Of a DNA stretch of 12,559 nt, positions 6,114-12,559 are shown one piece after another. Below the pieces are notes generated by a model. It saw nothing but the letters and a program-made list of their open reading frames with translations, did no database searches and was not told where the DNA came from. How positions within the stretch are numbered: the first letter of the stretch is position 1; the number at the start of each line of letters is the position of its first letter. Made by a program: the position numbers and the translations under genes. The stretch spans positions 1 through 12,559 of the forward strand of contig JAUYES010000297.1 in assembly GCA_030691225.1 (NCBI GenBank), given 5' to 3'. The stretch comes from Holophaga sp. (GTDB lineage Bacteria > Acidobacteriota > Holophagae > Holophagales > Holophagaceae).

Positions 6114-7754
6114 TTAGTCTTCGTGTTTCTCGTTCCCCTTCACCGGCGCTCCTGCGGGGGCTTCCATGGCGCTGGCGCCTACGGCCATGATGGGCGCGCG
6201 GGGGCCATCGCCCCACATGCCGCTGCCCCGGATTAGGCTGGAGTGGAAGATGCCCCAGAACACCAGACCATCGGCGCTGCGGGGGTCCAGGAGGTAGAAG
6301 GCTAGGCGACCCAGGGGTTGGTTCACGGGCACGTAGAGCGCCTGATCCAGGTCTTGATTTGTCCAGGGGTAGGCGGCGCGCTTGGGCAGCGGTTCTTGTT
6401 TCCAGCTGCCTTTCAGTTGGAGGGTGAAGACGCCCTGGTAGGCACCCTTGGAGATGGTTCGCTCGGTTTCATGGAAATTGAGAATGGTTTCGCCTTTGGG
6501 CCGGGCGCTGCCCGGTAGCACCTTGAGGCCATGGGCCTCCAGCATTGGGCGGACGCGTCGGGCATAGGCGGGGTCCACTAGATAGCCCGTGGGCACACCC
6601 ACCAGGTCCATATCTTTGTAAGTGACAAAGGATGGCAGCACCAGGGTGGTGCGGTTCTTTTCGCCCAGGTAGCGGCGATTCTCGTCCCGTAGAGGTTCCA
6701 CCAGGTCGATGGTGGCCTTCTCGGTTTCCTCGGGCTCGGCCTTAAGGGGCAGCTTGGGCGCACCCTGCTTCCAAGCCTCGGTCCAGCGGGTGCGGGCGGC
6801 CTGTTGCTGGGCCTTTACTTCATCCTTGTGCTCGGCCAACCAGGCCAGGACCTCCAGGATGAATTTGCGGTTGGCCTCGATGCGCTCGGGGTAGCCCAGG
6901 TAGACATAGGTCTCCACCAGAACACCCAGCCGATACTCCAGCACGGGGTAGTTGCTGGTCAGGTTGGGGCTGGCGAAATCGGTCTCCCAGGCCACGGGCT
7001 TGCGGTCCTTGTCCATGCGGAAGTTGCCGTAGTCGTAGGTGGGGAGCCCTTGACCCTTAAGCTTTTCCTGAACTTCCACCAGCATGCGGCGATTGAAGCG
7101 TGACAGCCCTTGATCCCCGCCGGTGCCCCAGGAGGCTTGGTGGGTTATGTGGAAGCCGTGGTAGCTGCCATTGGTGGTGTGGAGATCCATGATGCAGGAG
7201 GGATCGAAGTCCCGGTACATGGCCAGCAACCACTGAACATTGGCGGAGGCGGCCTTCATCATGTCGCGGTTGAGATCCAGGCCGAAGGCGTTCTCCCGGG
7301 GGCCCACGCCGCCTGCGGGATTGGGCTGATGGGTGCGATTTCGGGGATCCAGGGCATCGGTGCCATCGGCGTTGTAGGTGGGCAGGGTGACGATTTCCAG
7401 GGCCTTCCGGAGCTGGGGATGCTTGCCCTGCGCCAGTTCCCGCAGCACGAGCTGGAGGGCATCCTTGCCTTCCACCTCACCCGCGTGGATATTGCCGTTC
7501 AAGTAGACCCGCAAAGGATCCCTGCCGGTGGCGGCCAGTCGCCAAGCATTCAGGGGTTTGCCGGTTTCCGTGGTGGTGGGCGCCCCCTTGGGGTGGTAGG
7601 GCTTAAGGCCCGGCGTGTGTTTGGCCAGGGCACTCATGAAGGTCTTCACATCCGCCACGGTGCTGGTTTGCTTGAATTCTGTTTGCTCGAAGATGGTTTT
7701 CGGCCAGTCCTGGCCCATGAGCAAAGATCCCGCAAGCAGCAACGCAATTCGCAT
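6114..7754 (-). CDS. Secreted M14 family zinc carboxypeptidase
   Basis: I chose the ATG at 7754 rather than the in-frame one at 7793. It has AGGGG about 8 nt upstream and begins a signal peptide (MRIALLLAGSLLMG), giving 546 residues. The metallocarboxypeptidase residues are all visible. H90-A-G-E93 and H192 (in MDLHTTNG) are the zinc ligands, N162-R163 (in GLDLNRD) binds the substrate carboxylate, and E281 (in VLVETYVY) is the catalytic base. The catalytic domain spans about 35-300. The remaining 250 residues are an extra C-terminal region I do not recognise; M14 enzymes of about 300 residues lack it. The likely role is periplasmic or extracellular release of C-terminal residues from peptides. 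An inverted repeat and a TATACT box lie just upstream, so it may have its own promoter. The EamA gene is upstream on the same strand, 110 nt away. Confidence 0.9.
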   Translation of the reverse strand: MRIALLLAGSLLMGQDWPKTIFEQTEFKQTSTVADVKTFMSALAKHTPGLKPYHPKGAPTTTETGKPLNAWRLAATGRDPLRVYLNGNIHAGEVEGKDALQLVLRELAQGKHPQLRKALEIVTLPTYNADGTDALDPRNRTHQPNPAGGVGPRENAFGLDLNRDMMKAASANVQWLLAMYRDFDPSCIMDLHTTNGSYHGFHITHQASWGTGGDQGLSRFNRRMLVEVQEKLKGQGLPTYDYGNFRMDKDRKPVAWETDFASPNLTSNYPVLEYRLGVLVETYVYLGYPERIEANRKFILEVLAWLAEHKDEVKAQQQAARTRWTEAWKQGAPKLPLKAEPEETEKATIDLVEPLRDENRRYLGEKNRTTLVLPSFVTYKDMDLVGVPTGYLVDPAYARRVRPMLEAHGLKVLPGSARPKGETILNFHETERTISKGAYQGVFTLQLKGSWKQEPLPKRAAYPWTNQDLDQALYVPVNQPLGRLAFYLLDPRSADGLVFWGIFHSSLIRGSGMWGDGPRAPIMAVGASAMEAPAGAPVKGNEKHED

Positions 7755-7781
7755 GGAAAGGCCCCTATTCTGGACGAAGGT

Positions 7782-7803
7782 TATACCTCGCAATGCGAGT
7801 ATA
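7782..7803 (-). promoter_or_regulatory. Inverted repeat and possible promoter of the M14 gene
   Basis: On the plus strand TATAC, one extra C, then TCGCA-A-TGCGA and GTATA form a 10-bp-arm inverted repeat with a single bulged base, 28-49 nt before the M14 start. Read on the minus strand, the outer part gives TATACT (7798-7803), a good -10 hexamer about 44 nt from the ATG. No convincing -35 box is present at 16-18 nt. The repeat could be an operator overlapping a promoter, or a small hairpin in the leader. Confidence 0.4.
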
Positions 7804-7864
7804 GAGCAAGTGCTGAGGGCAAGGGAGGCGTTGCCACGATTAGCTGTGGCGCTGAGCGCGTGAA

Positions 7865-8740
7865 TCAGTGCTTTTGCACAAGCAGCACCGCCCCGATGCT
7901 GAGGGCGCCGCCCACAATACTGGTCCAGGCGGGCACCTCCCCCAGGAACAGGAAGGCGAGTCCCAGGGCGGAGACTGGCACCAGGAAGCTGAAGCTTGAC
8001 GCGCGCGCTCCGCCCACTCGCTTAGCGGCCTCGAAATAGACCGTGGTGCCAAAGGTGCCCGCCAGTAGGGCTAGGTAGAGCGTGTTGAACCAGAAGTTGC
8101 CTCCCAAAGCCGAAAAGGCAAAGGGGTGCTGGGGCAGGGCCATGGGCAGCAGCAGCGCCGCGCATCCCACGGCCACCCAGAAACTATGGACAAAGACCCC
8201 GATGCGCTTCTGCGCCTGCGCGGTCCAAAGGGTTAGGAGGGCGTACGAGAGGGCGGCCCCCAGAAAGTAGAGATTCTCGGGTCGGAGGAAGGAGCTCATC
8301 TGGAAGGTTGGTCCAAGGATCTGGAGGATGCCGCCGCCAAAGCCCAGGCCTAGGCCCAGGGCCGTGCGCCGGTCCAGCCGGTGGCTCAGAAATATCGCAG
8401 CGATCAGATTGGCGAAGAGCGGGTTCATGGAAGGCACCAGCACGCCGCCGTAGCCACCGTGCCCGGTCTTGAGCCCTCCCAAAAAGCAAAGATTATAGGC
8501 CGCCAGCGCCAGCGCCGAGAGCCCCACCCAGCGCCAAGCGGCTCGGGGCACGGCGAGGCTTTCCTTGCGCCACCAAAGAATCGGCAGAAAGGAGACGGCG
8601 CTGATCAGGAAACGCCATAGCGCCGTGACCTCCGCCGGATATCCCGACGCCCACCGCGCCGTGATCCACGACCCACCCCAGGCCACCATGGCCAAAACGG
8701 CAAGCGCGAGGAAAGCGGGCTGGTGGGTGCGATCGGTCAT
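7865..8740 (-). CDS. EamA-family (DMT superfamily) membrane transporter
   Basis: The 291-residue product is almost entirely hydrophobic, with about ten membrane segments in two repeated halves, as in EamA/RhaT-type exporters of the drug/metabolite transporter superfamily. Typical blocks are AMVAWGGSWITARWASG near the N-terminus, GGVLVPSMNPLFANLIAAIF with SHRLDRRTALGLGLGFGG at the end of the first half, and GTTVYFEAAKRVGGARAS with FLVPVSALGLAFLFLGEVP in the second. Family members move amino acids, small metabolites or drugs out of the cell; the substrate cannot be read from the sequence. The ATG at 8740 has AGGG 7 nt upstream. It lies 90 nt downstream of the HDOD gene and may be read through from it; no functional link to its neighbours is evident. 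Confidence 0.9.
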   Translation of the reverse strand: MTDRTHQPAFLALAVLAMVAWGGSWITARWASGYPAEVTALWRFLISAVSFLPILWWRKESLAVPRAAWRWVGLSALALAAYNLCFLGGLKTGHGGYGGVLVPSMNPLFANLIAAIFLSHRLDRRTALGLGLGFGGGILQILGPTFQMSSFLRPENLYFLGAALSYALLTLWTAQAQKRIGVFVHSFWVAVGCAALLLPMALPQHPFAFSALGGNFWFNTLYLALLAGTFGTTVYFEAAKRVGGARASSFSFLVPVSALGLAFLFLGEVPAWTSIVGGALSIGAVLLVQKH

Positions 8741-8830
8741 GGAAATCCCTATAGGAGGAACCTACCAGAACCGGGGGCAAGGGCTAGGAACTGGGTTCAG
8801 CCTTTCCTGGCGAACACCTCGTGACTGGGT

Positions 8831-9679
8831 TCAGAATTCGGTGATGAGACTCTTGTCTTGTTCGAAGGCTTCCATCGCCAGGGTTCGGCAATTTTGGTAA
8901 GTCCCCTCGCCGAGCCGAAGAATATCCAACGCTTCCCAGGTTGCTCCGGCCAGGGCGTCTGATGCCCTGAGGTCAGCCTGAAGATCGCTAGCCACTTTGT
9001 TCCCGAGCGCCACCAGAGCTACCAACCTGCGGTGTTCTGGGGGCGCCTGGAGGGGATCGTGGTGCCAGCGCGCCGCCGCCTGAAAGCCTGTTGCGATTTT
9101 CCAGGATCGAAGCAGGGCCTCGCCCACCATGGCATGGTCAAACCCGAAGGCGTCGAGTTCCAGACTGAGCCTGTCCGCTTCTTGGTCACAGAAGGTCGCG
9201 AGCAAAGCGTCATAGCGTTCGGAGAATTGCAGGGCCATCACGCTCTTCCCGATGTCATGCATCAGCCCACCCAGGAAGGCTTCCTCGGGGGCGGGAAACC
9301 GCAGGGCCTTGCCGATTGCGCTTCCGGTGATGGCGGTGGCCAGTGCATGTTCCCAGAGGATGCGTGTCTGCGGGCCAGCGGGGCCTCGGTTGAAATGGTT
9401 CTTGACGCTGGAAGCGAGCACGACGGCCCGAGCCGTGGAGAACCCCAGAGTCAAGATCGCCTGAGTCAAGGTGGTCACCTCGCGCCTCATGCCGAACATG
9501 GCCGAGTTGGCGATCCGCAACACCTGCGCGGAAAGTGCTTGGTCTGTGCGGATCAGATTCTGGAGTTCCTCCGAGGATGTGTCCGAATTCTCTGATATCC
9601 GCATCACTCGGGTGGCTACCTGGGGTAAAGGCGGGAGATCACCCAGGTTCTGGATTACCTCCTCCTGAGTCATTGGCAT
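8831..9679 (-). CDS. HDOD domain signalling protein
   Basis: The start is set at the ATG at 9679 (MPMTQEE), which has AGAGG 7 nt upstream; a longer frame to 9742 has no such site and adds unrelated residues. The 282-residue product is a single HDOD domain: LPPLPQVATRVMRI (15-28), then DQALSAQVLRIANSA (46-60), a motif in which earlier-domain residues pack, and LMHDIGK (139-145). The HD pair at H141-D142 is kept, although HDOD domains are generally regarded as non-catalytic relatives of HD-GYP phosphodiesterases. Such proteins act in the cytoplasm in signalling, cell-cycle and motility control, often in two-component pathways. No receiver or output domain is fused to it. The truncated LytTR regulator lies upstream on the same strand, 216 nt away. 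Confidence 0.9.
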   Translation of the reverse strand: MPMTQEEVIQNLGDLPPLPQVATRVMRISENSDTSSEELQNLIRTDQALSAQVLRIANSAMFGMRREVTTLTQAILTLGFSTARAVVLASSVKNHFNRGPAGPQTRILWEHALATAITGSAIGKALRFPAPEEAFLGGLMHDIGKSVMALQFSERYDALLATFCDQEADRLSLELDAFGFDHAMVGEALLRSWKIATGFQAAARWHHDPLQAPPEHRRLVALVALGNKVASDLQADLRASDALAGATWEALDILRLGEGTYQNCRTLAMEAFEQDKSLITEF

Positions 9680-9895
9680 GGGGACACCTCTTTGGTGGAT
9701 ACAACGATAGGCTCCCTTGATCGCTTGCGGCGATGAATTCACGATTCGGCCGCCATCGAGGGGACAAACGGGATGGGCGGGTCACGAAGAACCTCAACAA
9801 CGTCCAGGCGATCCCTGGCCTGTGTCGGCGTCCGGTACCAATGTGGCTGAACCCACCGTGATTGGGCTCAATCGCGACCTTGGGATTCGTCACCA

Positions 9896-10108
9896 TCACA
9901 GCCCCAGTAGGGTGCGAATCTCTTCCAAACGGCGGATGGAAACTTGCAGGTGGGTGTTGGTGAGCACAACTTCGCCTTGGTCGGTGAGTTCTTTCACGGC
10001 ATCCAGGCGCACGATGGCGTTGCGGTGGATGCGGGCGTAGCCGAGGCCCGCCAGGCGTTCTTCCCAGTGGGCAAGGCGGCCGTCCACGGGCGGGGCGCCT
10101 TCGGAGGA
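9896..10108 (-). pseudogene. Truncated LytTR DNA-binding domain
   Basis: About 70 codons are open on the minus strand before an in-frame TAG at 10109-10111. The translation from WEERLAGLGYARIHRNAIV to VSIRRLEEIRTLLGL matches the second half of a LytTR domain, the output domain of AlgR/AgrA/LytR-type response regulators, with its RIHRNAIVRLD core and the closing SIRR helix. A full domain needs about 100 residues, preceded by a receiver domain of about 120; neither is here. Just upstream, another minus-strand frame reads DKIKRLVLRR, which could be the first strand of the same domain, so an internal deletion with frame loss is likely. A GTG at 10087 could start a 63-residue peptide but has no clear ribosome binding site. 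I judge it a remnant. Confidence 0.7.
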
Positions 10109-10111
10109 CTA

Positions 10112-10447
10112 GGCGTTTGATCTTGTCCACCATGTAAGGATGAAAAAATGGACCGCCAAAGCCGAATTTATGCACATTCCGTCGACACCAGTTAGGACGA
10201 ATTCTGAGGGCAGCGCAGCGGCTCCACCGAACTTGCTGCAGCTGGCCAGTCGAGGGGGCAATTTGGTTGCCTGACACAGGGAGGCAAATACAGGTTGTCA
10301 TGGGTCGCAGAGGAGGTGATTTGCATCCAATGGTTGCAAATAGTAACGTGTCGGACGGGTTTCTCTAATGTTTTCATTTGTTTAGATTCGATTTTGTGTG
10401 TGGCACGGGACCTGCATCCACTCGTGAAACCACCACAAGGAGATGCC
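10112..10447. other. Gene-free stretch at a compositional boundary
   Basis: No supported gene lies here. The left part (to about 10150) may hold debris of the LytTR gene. The section 10190-10260 is G+C-rich, and I could not match its six translations to any family. From about 10340 the sequence turns A+T-rich and leads into the lipoprotein gene, so a promoter is expected there, but no hexamer pair is convincing. An imperfect palindrome sits at 10319-10341. A plus-strand frame running into the lipoprotein gene from 10295 is only a read-through. Confidence 0.6.
10319..10341. promoter_or_regulatory. Imperfect 23-bp palindrome upstream of the lipoprotein gene
   Basis: ATTTGCATCCA and TGGTTGCAAAT flank a single central A. 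The 11-bp arms are complementary at 10 of 11 positions. It lies 107 nt before the ATG at 10448. Its length and symmetry suit a dimeric repressor or activator site, but it could be a chance hairpin; no T-run follows, so it is not a terminator. Confidence 0.4.
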
Positions 10448-10888
10448 ATGAAATCATCAATCTTACTTGCGTCGCTTCTGCTGACGACATCCATAGCCTG
10501 TCTTGCGCCAAAATTAAAGGCGGATTTTGAGACAAAACTGAGTCGTTGGGTGGGGCATTCTGTCACCAATTTTATTAATGCGAATAAGCTTCCGGATGAA
10601 ACCATAGATCGTCCAGGAGGAGGAAAGACCTATGTCTTTGCATACAATTCCAATCAAAAAGGTTCAGTTAAGTACACTGAATACACAAGCCTCGATACTG
10701 GTGCGCGGGTCGAGCTAACATCCGGTGAACAGCCAACTGGTTGGGTGAGGGATTCTCAAGACAACAGGGTCATAGTTAAGGACACCTCTGTTAGCACACA
10801 ATTTAATAAGTATTGCCGCGTGGTTCTTGACACAAACGCTGAAGGTAGAATTCTTACAGCCCGTTATGAGGGGAACGACTGCTGGTAG
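10448..10888 (+). CDS. Small putative lipoprotein, BamE/SmpA-like
   Basis: The ATG at 10448 has GGAG 5 nt upstream and starts a 146-residue product. The N-terminus (MKSSILLASLLLTTSIAC) is a hydrophobic signal ending at C18, a plausible lipidation site although the lipobox is imperfect (Ser at -3). The mature part has WVGHSVTNFINANKLPDETI (34-53), followed by GGGKTYVFAY and, near the end, YCRVVLDTNAEGRI with EGNDCW. This layout is common in small periplasmic or outer-membrane lipoproteins of the SmpA/OmlA (BamE) fold: a short helical 'G-x-s-x-x-x-l' segment, a strand, and a C-terminal strand ending in G-N-x-C. C123 and C145 may form a disulfide. The function is unknown. Its A+T-rich codons differ from the left-hand genes. 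Confidence 0.6.
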   Translation: MKSSILLASLLLTTSIACLAPKLKADFETKLSRWVGHSVTNFINANKLPDETIDRPGGGKTYVFAYNSNQKGSVKYTEYTSLDTGARVELTSGEQPTGWVRDSQDNRVIVKDTSVSTQFNKYCRVVLDTNAEGRILTARYEGNDCW

Positions 10889-10999
10889 GGCAGAAATTCA
10901 CATCATCGTGACTAAACGTCTATACGGTCATGACAGTTTCGGTCGAGACAAGATTAGACTACCCAACACACCGTCCTTTTACATTATCACGCACTTACA

Positions 11000-11037
11000 G
11001 CAAGCCGTTTGGCCTTATCCCAGGCCAAGCGGCTTGC
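11000..11037. terminator. Strong 16-bp hairpin, possible terminator without T-run
   Basis: GCAAGCCGTTTGGCCT (11000-11015) pairs with AGGCCAAGCGGCTTGC (11022-11037) over 16 bp, with a single T-G wobble and a 6-nt loop (TATCCC). It lies 111 nt after the lipoprotein stop and 30 nt before the TonB-like start. No run of T follows on either strand, so it is not a classical intrinsic terminator. It may end the lipoprotein transcript weakly, block RNA decay, or act in the leader of the next gene. Confidence 0.5.
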
Positions 11038-11056
11038 AGGTACTACCATCCACGTT

Positions 11057-11062
11057 GGGGAG
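11057..11062 (+). promoter_or_regulatory. Ribosome binding site deciding the TonB-like start
   Basis: GGGGAG stands 5 nt before the GTG at 11068. The same frame is open back to 10930, but that longer frame would cross the 16-bp hairpin and has no comparable site, so this motif sets the start. Confidence 0.65.
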
Positions 11063-11067
11063 ATCTT

Positions 11068-11880
11068 GTGGATCCTACTTACCGTTCCCTTTCCATCTAC
11101 GATCTTGTCTTGGACCCTACCCTTGATCCTTCTCCCATTGCCAACTCCCTTCCGCCGAAGGACCGTCTTCTCCCTGGGGCCGCCGTATTGGTTTCGGGAT
11201 CTTTGCTGGGGTTGATGTTAATCCTGGCGCCTGCCGCCTTTACTGGACCGATCGAGAAGATCGAGAAGATTGAGCGGGCTCTCCCGTTTCATGTTGACTT
11301 CGTGGAAATCTCTCTTAGCGAAAGCCCTTTTCCTGGCTTGAGCGGCGGGGGAAGCGATGGAAATAGTCCAAGTCCCGGTAAGGGTTTTGACAAATCCATT
11401 ACCGCTCCAACGGAGCCTGCGGCATCATTTTTCGATGATTCGCCCCTAACGCCTTTAACCACGGATCATTCTTTGGTTTCAGAAAAAGCGCTAGACCTTC
11501 CTTTCGGTGTCTCGAATGGGGATGGGCGACCCCGAGCCATGGGCCATGGCAATAACCGTGGGGTGGGTGGAAAGGGCTCCGCGAAAGGGGAGATGATGCA
11601 GGGCCAAGGCTTCGACTACAAGCTAGTTCCCCGTGTTAAACCGGGTGCTACATACCGACTTAAGCCTGGTGAACGGGGCGATAACAACACGATCGTGGCA
11701 CTCCTTTTGACCGTGGAGGATGATGGAACGGTTTCTCGAGCCGAGGCCTTATCTGGCCCAGAGTTTCTCTATCCGACCATGATCGCGACCGCGCGGCTAT
11801 GGTGTTTCGAACCCCTCCCTCTTCATGGGCTTAAGGGGCCGATGAAGGTCAGGATGCGCTTTGTCTGCCAAATAAAGTGA
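11068..11880 (+). CDS. TonB-like energy transducer protein, orphan
   Basis: The GTG start gives 270 residues. Residues 1-35 are a polar N-terminus (cytoplasmic if the TonB topology holds), 36-58 a single membrane helix (GAAVLVSGSLLGLMLILAPAA), and 60-200 a Gly/Ser/Pro-rich linker without the long Pro-Glu/Pro-Lys runs of classical TonB. Residues 208-269 resemble a TonB C-terminal domain: IVALLLTVEDDGTVSRAEAL, SGPEFLYPTMIATARLWCFEP and a closing strand KVRMRFV. TonB passes energy from ExbB/ExbD to outer-membrane receptors. No exbB, exbD or receptor gene is near, and the N-terminal tail is longer than usual. It may be a TonB-fold protein with another role, as in fusions with M56-type sensor peptidases. 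The next gene follows after 100 nt. Confidence 0.72.
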   Translation: MDPTYRSLSIYDLVLDPTLDPSPIANSLPPKDRLLPGAAVLVSGSLLGLMLILAPAAFTGPIEKIEKIERALPFHVDFVEISLSESPFPGLSGGGSDGNSPSPGKGFDKSITAPTEPAASFFDDSPLTPLTTDHSLVSEKALDLPFGVSNGDGRPRAMGHGNNRGVGGKGSAKGEMMQGQGFDYKLVPRVKPGATYRLKPGERGDNNTIVALLLTVEDDGTVSRAEALSGPEFLYPTMIATARLWCFEPLPLHGLKGPMKVRMRFVCQIK

Positions 11881-11980
11881 AACGATGCCGAGAATATTTT
11901 TTAGTTTATTTTACTTAAGTTAAATCCTTCGCTTTGCAACAGAAGGCATGCCTTTTCTTTATTTGTTTAGTGGAGCAGTC

Positions 11981-12559
11981 ATGTATTTATTGCTTTTACC
12001 TTTCCTCTTGGTTTTTGCCGTTGCCGAACCGCCAGCAGCACTTCGATCCGCAGGTAAGGAAGTTGTCATTCAGGACCGAGAGATCCTTATTCCCCATGTC
12101 CCCGAATCTGTCGAACAGGCTCATGCTGAATACAGCAAGGTCCGACCCATGATTAGGAATGGCATTAATGATTTGGAAAAAGAAATAACACAGCTTCTTG
12201 AAATCGACCGTAAAAATGAAAAAATATTGATTTCTATTCGCGTCCTGTCTAGCGAAGCCGAGGCTGCCAGATTCTATACCAAGATGTTGAATGATGGCCA
12301 GTATACCAAATTACAAATAACCGCGATCAGCGCTTGGAATGAATGGCAATCAGTTTTGATGGATGCAGGTTTAGCAACATGTGATGTTCCAATATACAGA
12401 AAAGCCGATAAATCCAAAAATGATGATTCAGATACCAAATTGCGGTTGAGTCGTCAGAAAAAAATGTCTGACGCGTTTTTAGAGAGCGAAAGAGAATTAA
12501 ACAGTGACTTGGCAACAAACCCCATTTCCGGTGAATTTGATCCAAAGGCAGGTCGCTTC
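11981..12559 (+). CDS. Unrecognised secreted protein, N-terminal part (3' end outside window)
   Basis: The frame is open from the ATG at 11981 to the window edge, 193 codons without a stop. GGAG lies 5 nt upstream. The N-terminus (MYLLLLPFLLVFAVA) is a signal peptide, probably cut near residue 15. The rest is hydrophilic and mostly helical: HAEYSKVRPMIRNGINDLEK (48-67), KILISIRVLSSEAEAARFY (81-99), and a Lys/Asp/Ser-rich section (141-164) before a segment rich in Glu and Ser. I recognise no family. Its codons are A+T-rich (about 39% G+C by hand count over 12121-12420), unlike the left-hand operon. It could be co-transcribed with the TonB-like gene. That it is a real gene is well supported; its function cannot be told. 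Confidence 0.75.
   Translation, partial: MYLLLLPFLLVFAVAEPPAALRSAGKEVVIQDREILIPHVPESVEQAHAEYSKVRPMIRNGINDLEKEITQLLEIDRKNEKILISIRVLSSEAEAARFYTKMLNDGQYTKLQITAISAWNEWQSVLMDAGLATCDVPIYRKADKSKNDDSDTKLRLSRQKKMSDAFLESERELNSDLATNPISGEFDPKAGRF

Noticed and set aside
7110..8039. Plus-strand 309-codon frame opposite the M14 and EamA genes
   Set aside because: It lies antisense to two well-supported genes, is unnaturally rich in Gly/Val/Ile in the manner of a shadow frame, and spans their intergenic region.
8790..8834. Direct repeat ACTGGGTTCAG at 8790-8800 and 8824-8834
   Set aside because: Eleven bases, one copy overlapping the HDOD stop codon, with no element or target-site structure around it; could be chance.
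9639..10301. Minus-strand 220-codon frame upstream of the HDOD gene
   Set aside because: It is rich in Arg and Pro as out-of-frame high-G+C DNA tends to be, and overlaps both the LytTR remnant and the HDOD start. Only DKIKRLVLRR within it looks meaningful, as LytTR debris.
10295..10447. Longer N-terminus for the lipoprotein gene
   Set aside because: The upstream extension would hide the signal peptide; the ATG at 10448 has its own GGAG site and begins directly with the signal.
10930..11067. Longer N-terminus for the TonB-like gene
   Set aside because: The extension crosses the 16-bp hairpin and lacks a ribosome binding site, whereas GTG 11068 has GGGGAG at 5 nt.
11934..12152. 72-codon plus-strand frame overlapping the last gene
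   Set aside because: It is out of frame with the open secreted-protein gene at 11981, which has the signal peptide and ribosome binding site.

Overview
The window looks like a chromosomal segment of a Gram-negative (two-membrane) bacterium with about 60-63% G+C over most of its length. It carries an alpha-2-macroglobulin-type protein, a TonB-like protein, a lipoprotein and several secreted wall or peptidase proteins, all of which point to a periplasm. The gene mix (M14 peptidase, HDOD, LytTR, EamA) reminds me of Acidobacteriota, perhaps Holophagae/Geothrix relatives. That is an impression; no sequence marker here proves it.

Left block, 1-5644, plus strand: a tightly packed operon with every junction overlapping or nearly so. 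In order it holds the C-terminal third or so of an alpha-2-macroglobulin family protein (cut by the window edge), two diverged secreted paralogues resembling YfaP/DUF2135, a secreted minimal penicillin-binding-type transpeptidase with complete SxxK/SxN/KTG motifs, and a protein joining a metallopeptidase-like HELTH motif to a SpoIID-like C-terminal domain. A short GIY-YIG domain protein of the UPF0213 type rides at the end. The first five resemble the E. coli yfa (yfaS-yfaP-yfaQ) cluster. They fit a periplasmic system pairing a protease trap with peptidoglycan synthesis and cutting; this role is inferred.

Middle, 5645-6113: a gene-free stretch between convergent genes, with two kinds of degenerate short repeat, one of them present as inverted 28-nt arms.

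Minus-strand block, 6114-10108: reading leftward, a remnant of a LytTR DNA-binding domain, an HDOD signalling protein, an EamA-type drug/metabolite exporter and a secreted zinc carboxypeptidase of family M14 with all catalytic residues. An inverted repeat sits just upstream of the M14 gene.

Right block, about 10110-12559, plus strand: an accessory-looking stretch with lower G+C (about 39% in a hand count of 12121-12420). It holds a small BamE/SmpA-like lipoprotein, a strong 16-bp hairpin, an orphan TonB-like protein started by a GTG with a very good ribosome binding site, and the first 193 codons of an unrecognised secreted protein running off the window. An imperfect palindrome lies upstream of the lipoprotein gene. 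The broken LytTR domain marks the left side of this compositional change.
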